A stretch of 64,000 nucleotides of DNA from Progne subis subis. Lineage: Eukaryota; Chordata; Aves; Passeriformes; Hirundinidae. The translations under genes and the position numbers were made by a program. The notes beneath the pieces were generated by a model. That model made no database searches and was not told the DNA's origin. It was given only the letters and a program-made list of their open reading frames with translations. The stretch covers positions 1 to 64,000 of the forward strand of contig JAKJHU010001401.1 of assembly GCA_022316685.1 (NCBI GenBank), written 5' to 3'. This document shows positions 34,060-45,230 of this stretch, one piece after another (position 1 is the stretch's first letter; each line of letters begins with the position of its first letter).

Positions 34060-35530
34060 GCTGAGACTTGTGCCCCGGGGCCAGCAGGGAATGCACCCCA
34101 GGGAACGGCTGGGGCTGGGCCAGGCCAGCTGCGGGCTGGAGACAGCAAAAGCTTCTTCCCCTGCAGGGGGCTTGACCACTCACCAGGCTCCCCAGGGAAT
34201 GGTCACAGCTGCGAGGCTGCCGCAGCTCCAGGAGCCTTTGGACACCGCTCCCGGGAATGCCCAGGCTGCCACTCTGGGCTGTCTGTGCAGGGCCAGGGCC
34301 TGGACTCCATGATCCCGCTGCCTCCCTCCCAGCTCAGCCCCTTCTGCAGTTCTCTCCCTTGGGCTCAGCCTTTGTGTCTCCTCCAGGCGCTGGCAGAGCT
34401 CTTGGGGCCGGGGCAGGAGCGGCACAGCCCCAGCGTTCCCCTCTCTGTGACACCACGGTGGGGACAGCTCCAACGTTCCCTGCCTGGAGACGCTCCAAGG
34501 GAAGCGTCCAGAGCCACAGCCAGACAGCAAAACTGAGCGGGCACTGAGCACCCCCGGCCTGGGCTGATGTGCATTGCTGTGCACACAGCTCGGGGAAGGT
34601 CCCCCTGGCCACCTCCACAGTGCCACAGGCAAGTGTCACATAGAGTTACAGAGCTCTGCCCGGGGCTTCCAGGGGGAGTTAATTTAAAAATCCAAAAAAG
34701 ACCAAAATAAAAAAAAAATAAAAAAAAAAAAAAAAAAAAAAAAAAAGGGAAAATAAAAAATAAAAACCCCATACAAAACCAAAAATTCCCACAGCCTAAA
34801 ATAAGAACCGAAACAAAAAAAAAAAAACAAAAAAAAAAAAAAAAAAAAAAAAAAGGAAAAACCTCACAAACCTTACAAAGCCTAAAAAAAAGGGCTCTCT
34901 TCCAAATCAACAAAACCAATCAAAACAAAAGAACAGGAAAATAAACCAAACCAAACAAAAAAACCCAAACAACACCCCAAAAGAAAAACAAACAAGAAAA
35001 AGAGAATTTCCCCTAGCAGAGCTGTTCCATCCCTCAGTTCTCACACCTGCATGTGCACAAGACCTGGGGCTGCAAAGAATGAGGATTCATTCGGCACATT
35101 TGCAGGAAAAGCAGGTTTAGGACAGGCTTTCAGCAGAACTGTTCTCAGTTGAGTGAAAAATGCCCCTTTGGCAGCTGCGGGGCCATTGGAAATGCAGACC
35201 CTCAGCCCACAGGGCAGAAAAGGACTCTGAATTCCCCTCCCTCCAAACATAAACCCTGTTCTCAGGCTGCTTCACACACAGGATCCTTCTGGAGGACTGT
35301 GGAAAGCTGAGAGTCAGCTCTGCCTTCTCCATGTTCTGTGCCCTAAAGCTGCCTGGGAGAAGAAATTTAGGCTCAGCTCTGGTGGCACAATCCCTCCTGG
35401 CCCAGGGCACAGCACCAGGAAGGTCTTTGTGTGCCAAGGCTCTGCTGCAGCCAAGGAAAGCTCCTGGCTCAGGGTCACCTTTCTGCTCAGCCAGACCCCG
35501 AGTGCCCCAGCAGCAGCAGAGAATGGCAGC
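34060..35530. repeat. Tandem duplication unit 2
   Basis: Second copy of 31480-32730. Shared landmarks: GCCAGGGCCTGGACTCCATG near 34292, TGGAGACGCTCCAAGGGAAG near 34485, CTGGAGGACTGTGGAAAGCTG near 35290. It carries two long A-tracts (about 34707-34746 and 34816-34855) where copy 1 has a shorter A-rich stretch. Confidence 0.8.
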
Positions 35531-36235
35531 ATTGGCACGGGCTGGCACAGGAGAGGGAGATTTCCCCCTCGAGAGAGGCTCATATTCCAGTTGTTGCATT
35601 CAGGCAGCTCCACGTCCCTCAGCTTTGGTTGCACAGCAGCTGGAAATGCAAGTGCAGGAGCTCTGTTCATGCCCAGCCACAGCAGGTGACAGCAAGGACA
35701 GGGTCCTGGCAGCGTGACATTTGCAGAGAGAGCCGTCAGCAAACACTGGGGCTGAAACTCTGTGCAGAAAAAGCCCCAGGGGTCTCTGCAGGGAGGCAAA
35801 AGGTACAAAGTTTCAGTCCATGCCTGGCTAGGCAGCACCAAAATGGTTCCTTTTCATGGCAAGGTTCCATTGCCGGGTGTTCTCCAAGCCCCAGAGAAGA
35901 GCCCAGGTGGCCAAGGAACTGAGAGCAGGGACTGTGCAGGAGCCGGGCACAGCGAGAGAGCCCAGGCTGAAGGTCAGCCCCGGGGCGGGCAGGGACTGGG
36001 AGGGGGCAGAGCCCTGGGGGTCCCGCAGAGCCTCCCTGCTCCAAAGCCCCGCCTGCGCCAGAGGGGCAGCTGCCGGGAGCCGTGTGCCAGGGCCGGGCTG
36101 CAGGTGGGTGTTCCAAGTGCCTCCAGGGGAGCAGCTTTTTGTCCCGATCTGGGGGTGTTCCCGTGGGGCTGGGGTCCCTGGGAAGGTGCACGAGGGCAGG
36201 GTGGAAGTGGTTGGTTTCTGGTTTTGTGTTTTGGA
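35530..36235. other. No gene recognised
   Basis: No domain or repeat family identified. A T-homopolymer of about 25 nt follows at 36238-36263. Confidence 0.4.
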
Positions 36236-36359
36236 ATTTTTTTTTTTTTTTTTTTTTTTTTTTGTGGTGGGTTGATGGCTGGTTTGGATGTTAGTGTTTT
36301 TGGGGAGGATGGGGGGAATGTTTTTTTTTCTGTGCCATGCCCCCATGTGTTTGAAGCCC

Positions 36360-36830
36360 CGCGGGTGCGGCGAGCGCTGGCACAGCCCCGGCACGGGCGG
36401 GGCGGCCCCGGGCGGGCTGTGGGAGCCGGGAGCGGCCGCCCGGGCCCGGAGCGGCCGCCTTGGGCTGGGAGCCCCCGGGCAGAGCTCTGTGCTCGGGGCC
36501 GAGGCCCGGGTGGCCCGGGGAGCGCTCTGCGGCCCGTGGGCCCCCGGCGCAGGCGGCTCCGTGTGGCCGGGCTCTGAGGGGAGCGGCCCAGGCTGGCCGT
36601 GGCCGTGCGGGGCCTGGCGGGGCTCGGGGGGCCAGGCCGGGCCGGGCAAAGGCTGAGGGAGAGGGGGAAGTGTTGGCACAGAGGCCCCGGGCTCCCCGTG
36701 CCCCCCTCGCTCAGAGCCAGCCCCGGCTGCGGGGGTCCCCGGGGGGCCCTGGGGAGGGGGCGGCGAGGGCTGACGGAGCTCTGTGCCCGGGGCTGGGCGC
36801 GGCTGCCGAGGGAGCGCAGGATGCAGGGTC
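36360..36830 (+). promoter_or_regulatory. CpG-rich block, candidate promoter upstream of zinc-finger copy B
   Basis: Roughly 470 bp are very G/C-rich with many CpG dinucleotides (GGGGCGGCCCCGGG, GCGGCCGCC words and several GGGCGG boxes). It is the strongest CpG-island-like stretch in the window and lies about 0.6-1.1 kb upstream of the copy B start on the same strand. Promoter function is inference. Confidence 0.55.
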
Positions 36831-37434
36831 CCCCCATGCTGGGGCTGCCTCTGCCGGCTCAGGGGCTGCATTGTCAGCCCAGAGACACCTGGGGATCGCC
36901 TGGTACCAGCAGGGCTGGGAGGGTACCCTGGGAATGGGGGGAGGAGAAATGGGCGGTGGAAGAGCTGGGGGTGTTCCAAAAGCCTGAGATGTTGGGAGCA
37001 TGGACAAGGGGGACCCATGGATACCCCAGGACACAGAAAGAGGGACACCAGACAGCGCTGACCCCTGGGTCGCCTGTGATGTCAAACTTGTGATCCCAGA
37101 GAAGAGGAACCTCCTGGATTCACAGGAGCCACAGCACCCCACAGTGGGGGAACACCAATACAAACTTGATTCGCAGCAACCCAGATGGGAGGACCTCTAG
37201 GACTCCAAAGTGGAGGGACCAGAGAGGGAAGACTCATAGTTGATGTTTTTGCTGAATCTTGGTCATTTGTGTATTTTGGTGCATTGAATCTTGGTGTTTT
37301 GGAGGTTTCTATGGGCACCAGATGCCCGGTGACTTCTAGAGATGGACTTGGGGAGGAGGTAGCCCCTAACCCAATGTGCCCATACATTGTATTTTTCCCC
37401 AAACCAGGATCTCACATTCCAAAACCTTGGTCAG

Positions 37435-38650
37435 ATGGAGGAGAAGGCTGTGAGGAAGAGGAAGATGCCCCAGGACAGCCAGGCAGGTGAGGAGGAAGTC
37501 AGTGCCCCTTTCCCCCTCTCTCCTGCTCCATCTCCCAGCCCAGCATGGCCCCTGGCTGCAGGACAACCCCGCTGCTGACGCCGTCCTGCCGGGGATGTGT
37601 TGGGAGAATCTCCTTCCCCTTCCCCCTGGTGTCGCCGTGACACACAAAGCAATAACGCGCAGACATAAATAATTCACAAGGAGAGGTCCTTCCAGCTTCT
37701 CCTCAGTGAGCGGAGACCGAAGGAAGCACCTCTTTGTTTATTCTTTACTTTTTTATACATTTGTGGATCTGGCAGAAGATTGGCTTTTTGGGTTTCCACC
37801 CCTCAGCCTCAGTGGCCAGACCCACTGTCAGTTACAGTTGTTTTTCAGGTTAGAAATATGCAAACAAAGGACAAAGAATGAGAAACAAAGGGTTTGTTTA
37901 TGTTACATCTATGGGAAAGGTAGAAAACTGCTCCTAATATTGAACAGTAACTAAAAGATCTGACTCCATTATGAATTTCAAGAAGGCTAATAAGAAAGCT
38001 CAGAAAAAACAGGGTAACACCCTGGCACAGAGGCAAATCCCATCCCCTCTTGTCTTTCCTCCCCCAGACAAGGAGCTGAGGATGCAGACCAGGGAGAACA
38101 AGTCCCTTCAGCAGAACCTTGTGGAACAGGTTTTGAGCAGCTCCATGATGCAGGAATCCAAAAGGGAGGAAAAGCTCCAGAGATCCTGCAGGAGGAAGGA
38201 CTCCAAACCCATCACAGCATGCTCTGAGGAGGAAAGACCCACCTTGTGCCAGGAAGGTGGACAGAGCTTCAGCCAGGGCTCTGAACTGGTGGTCCCTGAC
38301 CAGCTTCATGATGGGGAGAAGCCCCACAAGTGCTTGGAGTATTGGAAGAGCTTCAACTGAACTGCCTCCTGATCACACACCAGAGGACACACACTGGGGA
38401 GAGGCCCTATGAGTGTCCCAAGTGTCAGAAGAGATTTCAGACCAGCTCAGATCTCCTCAAGCACCAGCGGATTCACACAGAGGAGAGACCCTTCTGCTGC
38501 CCCGACTGCAGGAAGGGCTTCAAGCACAACTCCCACCTCATCAGGCACCAGTGTATCCACACTGGGGAGAGGCCCTACGAGTGTCCCCAGTGTGGGAAGA
38601 GCTTCTCAGACAGCTCTACCTTGTCCCAACACCAACTGAGGCACCAGTAA
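37435..38650 (+). pseudogene. C2H2 zinc-finger gene copy B, two exons, LTR in intron, frameshifted
   Basis: Exon 1 is 37435-37486, from ATG to CAGGCAG|GTGAGG; exon 2 starts at 38068 after CTCCCCCAG. Exon 2 encodes the family's N-terminal region with basic [13 protein letters not shown], then a degenerate finger [10 protein letters not shown] in which the second Cys is Tyr. The frame ends at 38358-38360. After an indel, three canonical fingers follow to the stop at 38648-38650: [60 protein letters not shown]. The intron is 581 nt because a solo LTR was inserted; without it and its duplication it would be 185 nt, close to copy E. The product is at best a truncated protein of about 115 residues with no working fingers. 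Confidence 0.85.
37630..38019 (-). mobile_element. Solo LTR, 390 bp, ERVK-like, antisense in intron of copy B
   Basis: On the minus strand it starts TGTTACCCTG and ends GGCGACA. A TATAAAAAAG box and a downstream AATAAACAAAG signal are in that orientation. CCCTGG flanks it on both sides (37624-37629 and 38020-38025), a perfect 6-bp target duplication as expected for ERVK-type integration. It sits between a splice donor and acceptor, in opposite orientation to the gene. Confidence 0.9.
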
Positions 38651-38659
38651 TGGAAGCCC

Positions 38660-39130
38660 TGCGAGTGCCCTGATTGCAGGAAGTGCTTTGTGTGAGTCTC
38701 CAACTTCAGCCTTATCCGAGGACCCACTTTGTGAAGGGCCCTGGTGACCCATATTTCTCCTGACCCACGCTGAGAAGTCGTCACCTGTCCCTTTCTCTGC
38801 CCGTGGCAATGATGTGAGGTGGGACTGAAGAACATGAGGGTCTGGCCATAGTTCCATCATTGTATTTGATCCCATCTCAGGTCATTTCCAGGGGCAGGAA
38901 AGGGACTCTCTCTCTCCCCCGCCACGGAGAAGGGTGTCCTTTCCAGACTGGAGGAAATACATGGCTGGGAAGAGCCAGTCAGTGTTGTTGTACAGTTTTC
39001 CCTGTATATTGTTTGTCATATCCCTTCTGTTTTCCATATTGTTTCTGTTCCTAGTTGTTCCTTATCTTGTTGCTGTTCCCAGTAAATTGTTCTTATCCCA
39101 GCCTGGGATCTTTATCTTTTGTACTTTCCA
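38660..39130 (+). repeat. Zinc-finger 3' flank / LTR-like segment shared with 46735-47085
   Basis: GGCAATGATGTGAGGTGGGA and CATGAGGGTCTGGCCATAG occur in both. They are followed by CTTATCTTGTTGCTGTTCYC and an AGTAAATTGTTCTTATCCC tail resembling an LTR 3' end. The two loci are directly oriented. Confidence 0.6.
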
Positions 39131-39279
39131 TGGGAGGCTGGAGGGCAGCGAGCGGCAGCTCGGTTTTAGCAGGAGCAGGCCCGTGGAAACCGATCATCCC
39201 AGCTGGTGCCAGCCCTGGTTGTCCTGGCAGCAGCCTTGGGAGCGGGTCCCTGGCTGGGGGCTGTGGGAACCTCTTCACT

Positions 39280-39480
39280 CTGGTGCCCAGGGACAGCACT
39301 GGAGGGAAGGGCTGGAGCTGAGTCGGGGCAGGTTTAGGTTGGATCTGAGGAAAAGGTTTTTCCCCCAGAGGCTGCTGGGGCACTGAACAGGCTCCCAGGG
39401 AAGGGTCACAGCTCCAGGGCTCTGGGAGCTCCAGCAGCGTTTGGACACCGCTGCCAGGCCCAGGCTGGACTGACCCAAGG
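39280..39480 (+). mobile_element. CR1-like 3' segment
   Basis: GCAGGTTTAGGTTGGATCTG, GAACAGGCTCCCAGGGAAGG and a GTTTGGACACCGCTGCCAGG block follow the order of CR1 3' ends. Nearly the same segment is at 47280-47430. Confidence 0.6.
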
Positions 39481-39533
39481 GAGCTCCCATTCCTTGTGAT
39501 GTCATGGTCAGCAATAAACTGAGGGAAAAGAAA

Positions 39534-40254
39534 TGTGATGGGGGTGGCAGTGAGGGCTGTGGATGTCTTTTATTGAGACATTTCTCATACCAAGCTGTCC
39601 TGAGGTGACTGTGTATCCCCAATCGTCTGTTGGGTGCAGGGGGGAGGGCAAGCGCGGTTTGTTTTTCCCCAGGAAAACTCTGCTCCTCGGAGTGACCTTG
39701 AAGCGGGGGAGCTGGGAACTCGGCGAGACTGAAGAAGCTCTGTTGTTTTTTTCCCGGGCAGTTAGTTAGTTTAGTGCTAGCATAGTTTAGACGCTGTAGA
39801 ATAGCTGAAGCTTTTTGCTTTTTGCTTTCTTCTTTTTTTCCTTTTTTTTCTTTCCTTTTTTTTTTTTTTTTTTTTTTCCCCTCTCCTCGGAACTGTTCCA
39901 ACCTCTCCGGACTGAGGACCTGGGGAAGCACCGGGGGGCCTCCACAGGGGACCCACCCCACCAAGACCACCAAGACCAGCCCTGCACATCTTTTTTTGTC
40001 CAACGTCAGTGGAGAGAGAGTGGTGGAGCACACTGACAATCTTCAAGAGGAGAGACTTTCTTTAAGTTTGTTATCCCTCGTAAGTGGCACGAAGCTCTTG
40101 TCATCGGGTATTGTGCTGGGAGTGCTTTGCCTGTTTAATAAACAGGTTTTTTCCACTTCTCTCTGAGGAAGTTTTTTCCCGAACCGGTTGGGGGAGGGGA
40201 GAGGGGAGCCCCTTGGGAGGATTTCTCCCAAAATCTGCCTGAAACCACCACACA
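39534..40254 (+). mobile_element. Solo LTR, ERVL-like (~720 bp)
   Basis: It runs from TGTGATGGGGGTGG to ACCACCACACA with weak inverted-repeat termini. AATAAA is at 40137-40142 in a GCCTGTTTAATAAACAGG context, followed by TTTTTTCCACTTCTCTC. The same polyadenylation context appears in the antisense env insert near 15125. A T-rich tract (39833-39879) lies in its middle. No target duplication could be confirmed. Confidence 0.6.
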
Positions 40255-40259
40255 AGCAC

Positions 40260-40650
40260 AAAGTCCATGTACTGCATCCTTTCCTGCCAGGAGCTGGCTG
40301 GACATTGTCTGCTGATGGGAAGTAGAGAATTGATCTCAGTTGTTATTTCTGTCCTTACACATGTGGCCTTTGCTTTTTGAGGCCCTTGCTGAGGAGGATG
40401 GTCACAGCACGGACATGCAGCAGGACAGTGACCAAACTGCCCGAGCACTCCGGCCTTGCACCCACAGAAGGGCTGGGAAGGGGAGTGTGGAGCTGGGAAG
40501 AGCAGATGTGGAAAGAGCCAGGGCCATTGTCCCTGTCTGTGCTGGCTCTGCTGCGAGCCTCTTTCCTTCCCATCTGCAAAAGATCATTATTTTATTCAGA
40601 TGCATAGGGAACAAAGCTTTTGAAAGTCATTGAGATACTGAATAATGGCA
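40260..40650. other. No gene recognised
   Basis: Contains GGAAGGGGAGTGTGGAGCTGGGAAGAGCAG near 40475, very like 21010-21045 next to the OR at 21.4 kb, so it is OR-associated flank duplicated with the OR fragment that follows. Confidence 0.5.
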
Positions 40651-40655
40651 GATAC

Positions 40656-41041
40656 TCATGTAGAAATGCTGTGAGTAGTGATATTCGTTTGTGGAAAACA
40701 TAACAGTAGGAATGTATTAAAAAAATGCAAATGGAAAGAAAGGACACAAGTCTGAGATTGAAATAAGTTATATTCAGAAGGTTCTGCAGAAGAAAAGAGG
40801 CAGGTTTTGCTCTGAAATCCAGCCAGCAGTTTCCTCATGGACTCCATGAGTTCCTTATTCCTCAGGCTGGAGATGAGGGGGTTCAGGGCTGGAGGCACCA
40901 GTGAGTACAGAACTGACAGGGCCAGATCCAGGGATGGGGAGGAGATGGAGGGGGGCTTCAGGTGGGCAAACAAACCACTGCTGACAAACAAGGACACCAC
41001 AGCCAGGCGAGGGAGGCACGTGGAAAAGGCTTTGTGTCCCA
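40656..41041 (-). pseudogene. OR14-type olfactory receptor fragment (TM6-TM7 and tail)
   Basis: Minus-strand reading begins at HKAFSTCLPRLAVVSLF, continues through the TM6-TM7 loop (LKPPSISSPSLDLALSVLYS), and reaches NPLISSLRN, where the invariant Tyr of NPLIYSLRN is Ser. The tail continues to a stop at 40656-40658, longer than usual. Everything 5' of the intracellular loop 3 / TM6 boundary is missing: at about 41041 the sequence passes abruptly into minisatellite. Clearly a dead 5'-truncated relative of the OR at 21.4 kb. Confidence 0.9.
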
Positions 41042-41044
41042 GGA

Positions 41045-41275
41045 GGCCCCACTTTGCCCAAGTAGAGCCTTGCATCCATGAGATTCCCTGTTGTCACAAT
41101 GCTCTGCTGGGTTCCGTGGGGCTGTGCTGTGTCACAGTGGACACTGAGCTCCACGTGCCCTGGCACTATCCAAGTGGCACCTGGCTTCCATGAGGCCCGC
41201 TGTGTTTGCAGTTGACACTTGGTTCCCCAAGATGTCCTTGTGTCACAGAGCTCTCCTGGTGCCATGAGGCCCGGC
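41045..41275 (+). repeat. TGTCACA-type degenerate minisatellite, locus 2
   Basis: GTGTCACAGTGG, TTCCATGAGGCCC and TGTGTCACAGAG words recur at about 40-bp spacing. It abuts the OR fragment. Confidence 0.55.
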
Positions 41276-41279
41276 TGTG

Positions 41280-41860
41280 TTGATGCCTTCAGGAACCCAG
41301 AAATAAAGTAACAGCCTTGGAGATAATATTATAGAGGAGGTAATAGAAAGGCTGATCTTTATTGGAGACCTCCAAGGGGCAGATATGGAAAATGTCCACA
41401 AAACGCCCAGCCCCCAAAGGGTGAATACAGTTCTATAAATGTAGCAGATTAGCATATTTGACAAAAATCACCAGTTAGGAGCACAGGTGGTGAGGCATGA
41501 CAAAGTTCCTTGCAAGAGTCACTCTGTCCCTGACTGGACACTTCAGGCACAGCAAGGAAGGAAAGCAACAACACAACCAAACAAAATCCAGGCAATCAAA
41601 CCAGAAAAACCGAGGACTGTCCCTGTGTGTGTGTGACAAGAGGACAGTGAGGGCAAGGATAAAAGGAACACGGCCTAAAAGGGTCACAGAGCTCCAACTT
41701 AACAGGACTTATACCCGAACCTGAACTTACACCTTCAACTTCACAATTTAGCAAAAGAACAGCACTTGACAGTATTTATCAAACTTATAAACTATGACTT
41801 AACCATTCACAGAGGAATAGTATTTAACTTCACTTATAACTTCTATTAAACCTAGAATTA
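41280..41860 (-). repeat. Possible antisense LTR, unassigned
   Basis: On the minus strand, a CCAATAAAGATCAGCC context near 41360 looks like a polyadenylation signal upstream of an LTR end. The 5' limit is unclear. The stretch 41700-41860 is A/T-rich with no gene. Confidence 0.4.
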
Positions 41861-41989
41861 TGGTAAGGCACTTGCAAAGCACTGACTCAGAAAACTCTAA
41901 ACCCTACAACTTCAATTTTCCAGATTTGAGAAGAGGAAGTCAGGAGAAGAGAGAGAGATCCACAAGTCTGGGCCTTGGATCCAGCCATC

Positions 41990-42780
41990 TCAGCTGCTGT
42001 GAGCTCTGGGCCGTGGGACGTGTCAGTGTCACAGCCGTGTCACAGCCTCACCTGCTCTGGCCCCTCTCTCAGGTGGGATTTTCAGGGTGCCAGGGGCTTG
42101 GCAGCCACTTTGGGGCTGGACCAGAGGCTGCAGTGGCTGGGGCTGGGGCAGTGACCATCCCAAAACCACCTCAGAAACCTGGGATGCACCAAAATCCCTT
42201 CAAGAACATGGAATACCAAAAACTCACTCAAGAACGGGTTCCCCCTCCCTTCATCATCCCAAACCTTTGGCTGTCTCATTCCAGACTTCACCACACTCCC
42301 AATCCCCACCCAAACCCATCCCAGCTCTCATGGACATCAAGACCCCTTCCCAAGCCCTATTTCTCCCATCCCACTCCTCCCAATCCCCATCCCACCCATC
42401 CTGCCCCACCCAATGCTCACCTCACCCCTCCTGATCTGCATCCCACTTTGCCAACCCCTTTCCAACCCCATTCCACACTGAGGGGCTGAGGAATTGAGTA
42501 ATTTTGGGGTGGGATTGAGTAGTTTTCAGTGGCAATGAGTGTTTTTGAGGTGACAGATCAAAGCCTCTTGTCTCTTTGAGTGTTAAGAAATGGAGACAAG
42601 CACACCAAATACCCCCAAATCCTCCTAAGTATCATCTGGAATCCCAGATTCTCTTGAAACACAAGGAAAAAGTGAGGCTTCAGATGCCTTTGATGAATTG
42701 GTTGATTTTCAGCCCAATTTTGCTGGTTTTAAAGGGATGAAGATGAACCAAAAGAATATTAGGAACCACCAAACTAAAGG
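41990..42780 (-). repeat. Zinc-finger 3' flank of copy C, inverted relative to copies A and E
   Basis: The complement of the flank described at 1490-2475. GGCCGTGGGACGTGTCAGTGTCACAGCC at 42010 matches the complement near 2460. Confidence 0.7.
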
Positions 42781-42880
42781 ACCACCAGCACTGTCTTCCC
42801 AATGTGGGTCCCCTGATGGGGGATGGAGTTGGAGCAGTGCAGGAAGCTTTTCCCATTCGGGGCACTCGCAGGGCTTCTCT

Positions 42881-43610
42881 TACCTGTGCCTCTGTTGGTG
42901 TGGGTCAAGTGAGAGCTCTGGGTGAAGCTCTTCCCACACTGGGGACACTCGTAGGGCCTCTCCCCAGTGTGGATGCGCCGGTGGGTGATGAGGGTGGAGT
43001 TGCGCTTGAAGCCCTTCCTGCAGTCGGGGCAGCAGAAGGGCCTCTCCTCTCTGTGAATCCGCTGGTGCTTGAGGAGATTGGAGCTGGTCTGAAACCTCTT
43101 CCCACACTCGGGACACTCGTAGGGCCTCTCCCCAGTGTGGGTCATCTGCTGCTGGACAGGGGTGTTGCTCTGGCTGAAGCTCTGTCCACCTTCCCAGCAC
43201 AGAGTCGGTCTTTGCTCCTCAGTGCACCCTGGGATGGGTTTGGAGTCCTTCCTCCTGTCGGATCTCCGTTGCTTTTTCTCCCTTTTGGATTCCTGCACCG
43301 TGGAGCTGCTCAAAACAGCCTCTTCCACAAGGTTCTGTGGGGATTTATCCTCCCTGGTCTCCATCCTCAACTCCTTGTCTGGGGGAGGAAGGACAAGGAC
43401 AGGATGGGATTTGCCTCCGTGACTCAGGGAAGGTGAAGGAGATTCCCCCAGTGCATCCCCAGCAGGACGGTGTCTGCAGGGGTTGTCCTGCAGCCGGAGG
43501 CCATGCTCTGCTGGGAGATGGAGCAGAGAGAGGGGGAAAGGGGCACTGACTTCCTCCTCACCTGCCTGGCTGTCCTGGGACATCTTCTTCTACCTCACAG
43601 CCTTTTCCAT
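42881..43610 (-). pseudogene. C2H2 zinc-finger gene copy C, nonsense in exon 1 and frameshift in last finger
   Basis: Exon 1 is 43610-43562 (minus) and ends at a GTGAGG donor; exon 2 starts at 43378 after CCTCCCCCAG. Exon 1 has a TAG at 43592-43590 as codon 7, where copy E has AAG. An ATG three codons later could restart. Exon 2 carries the basic KREKKQRRSDRRK stretch, a degenerate finger, then [40 protein letters not shown] and [17 protein letters not shown]. One base is missing after SSHLT compared with copy E, so the final His pair is lost and the frame runs on. Compared with copy E, four central fingers are absent. Confidence 0.85.
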
Positions 43611-43699
43611 CCAGCCAAGGTTTGGGAATGGGAAATCCTGGTTTGGACAAAAACAAGGGATGAGTATGTTGAGTTTGAATGTCCTTTTGCTCAAGTCCC

Positions 43700-43975
43700 T
43701 GGTGCTGATGGCCACACTGTCCTGATCCAGGCCAGGAGCCATTGGCCTTCTTGGCCACCTGGTCACACTGATGGCTCATGTCCAGCCTGCTGTCCATCAT
43801 TCCCCCCAGGTCCCTTTCTGCCTGGCTGCTGTCCAGCCACTCTGTCTCCAGCCTGTCGTTTGTTTATCCTGGAGAAAAGGAGTCTCAAGAGAGTCAAGGC
43901 AGTGTCAGAGCACAGGTTGGACTTGATGATGTCCAAGGTCTTTTCCAACCTTGCTGATTCTGTGACTCTCTGAAA
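43700..43975. mobile_element. CR1 fragment with internal inversion
   Basis: The left part, to about 43855, reads as antisense CR1 (GCCATTGGCCTTCTTGGCCA, CTCATGTCCAGCCTGCTGTC). From about 43865 the sense 3' end follows (GGTTGGACTTGATGATGTCC, then TCTTTTCCAACCTTGCTGATTCTGTGA). It truncates the 5' region of copy C. Confidence 0.8.
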
Positions 43976-44167
43976 CCACCCTTGCAGCAGTTGCAGGATG
44001 AGCCCTGGGCCTCCTCTCCAGAAGGTGCAGCAGCCCAGGTGCCTCAGCTTCTCCTCACAGCCCCAAAGCCAATCCTGTCAGTCCTGCAGAGCCTCTGCAG
44101 TGCAGGGGAAACACTGGGCAACTGAATAGCAGAATCAATATGATTTTAGCAAAAGTAATTTATTTAA

Positions 44168-44199
<32 letters not shown>

Positions 44200-44720
44200 T
44201 AATATATATTTTTTATGTTAAACACATGTTAGATTCTAGCATTACTGTCCACAAACACAAGTGTCTCTCAATTGGCTGAGCCACTTGTTCACGAGGCAGG
44301 CACACATCCTTCTGGACACCGAATTGGTCAAGCGTCCATCATCTTGTTGCGGGTCCTCTAAGTTTTGTGTTGTTTGTAAACAGTTTCTCAGGCTCTTGGT
44401 TCTTATTTGTAGTCCTGTTGTTATCTCAGTAGCCTTGAGGAATTCCTGAGAGCTCCTGTGCAAGGAGCCTCAAGCCCTGTCTTGCAATGCAAGATGTAAC
44501 CAAAAAAATGTATGCCATTACCATTTGTGAACACCAGGTAGGGCAGGTTGTTTATCTCTTCCATGACCCATTCCTCATATCTCTGAGGGGGATCTTCTCT
44601 TAATGGGCCAGCTGTTAAAACCAGATGGGGCAGTGTTCTTGATCTCTTCCATGACCCATCTCCCTCTGGGAGATCTCTTCTGTTAATGGGCCATTGTCTC
44701 TCACTGCATGACTGATAAAA
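43975..44720. repeat. Segment mirrored at 58840-59570
   Basis: GAAACCACCCTTGCAGCAGTTGCAGG, the (TA)n run at about 44168-44200, GTCAAGCGTCCATCATC-type sequence near 44328 and CTTGCAATGCAAGATGTAACC near 44485 all recur in reverse complement. No gene is visible. Confidence 0.85.
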
Positions 44721-45230
44721 TTACATCATCCCATTGTGAGATGCTCCACCTAGAGGGAGGAACCAAGCATTCCTACCTGGATATAATCTGAGATTGAAAC
44801 ATCAGAAGCAGCCTGGTTTCCACTGGATTCCCAGAGGAAGACCAGACCCATCTACATCACCACTGGACCGTTAGAGGAAAACTGCACCCTTCTACAAGAT
44901 CATTGCTTCAACAAAACCACATCTGTGACTCCAGGAGGACTGCAGCCACGAATTGATTGCTCTGCTAGCAACACCTAGCCTACCTGGGCATCAGGTTGGA
45001 TTCTGAGTCTTATTGTTTGGGCTTTGTTGGTGGTGGTTTTTTTTGCTACTGCATTTTTAGTCTAATTTTCCTACTTATTCCTATTGCCATATCTTAGCTT
45101 GGGAGCCTGTTAATTTCAAAACTATAATTCAAAGAGAGGCAGTTTATATTTTCTGTTTCAAGGGAGGCTCCCACCTTCCATAGCAGACCCCTGTCTTACC
45201 AGCCCAACACGGGGAGCTCAGCTCAGATAT
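44460..45230 (+). repeat. LTR-like unit shared directly with 61160-61930
   Basis: CAAGCCCTGTCTTGCAATGC, CATCCCATTGTGAGATGCTC, CTGGATTCCCAGAGGAAGAC, and CTATAATTCAAAGAGAGG near the end occur in both in the same order. Its first ~260 bp also recur antisense at 58840-59060. Size and A/T-rich tail suggest an LTR, but no clean termini were found. Confidence 0.6.

Noticed and set aside
32699..34312. A 537-residue ORF on the plus strand and a 397-residue ORF on the minus strand
   Set aside because: Both are translations of the TTTC/GAAA microsatellite with random flanks; composition is Phe/Leu/Ser or Lys/Glu/Arg only.
35828..37048. A 406-residue Pro-rich minus-strand ORF
   Set aside because: It runs through the CpG-rich block and a homopolymer; overlapping ORFs exist in other frames and no family is recognised.
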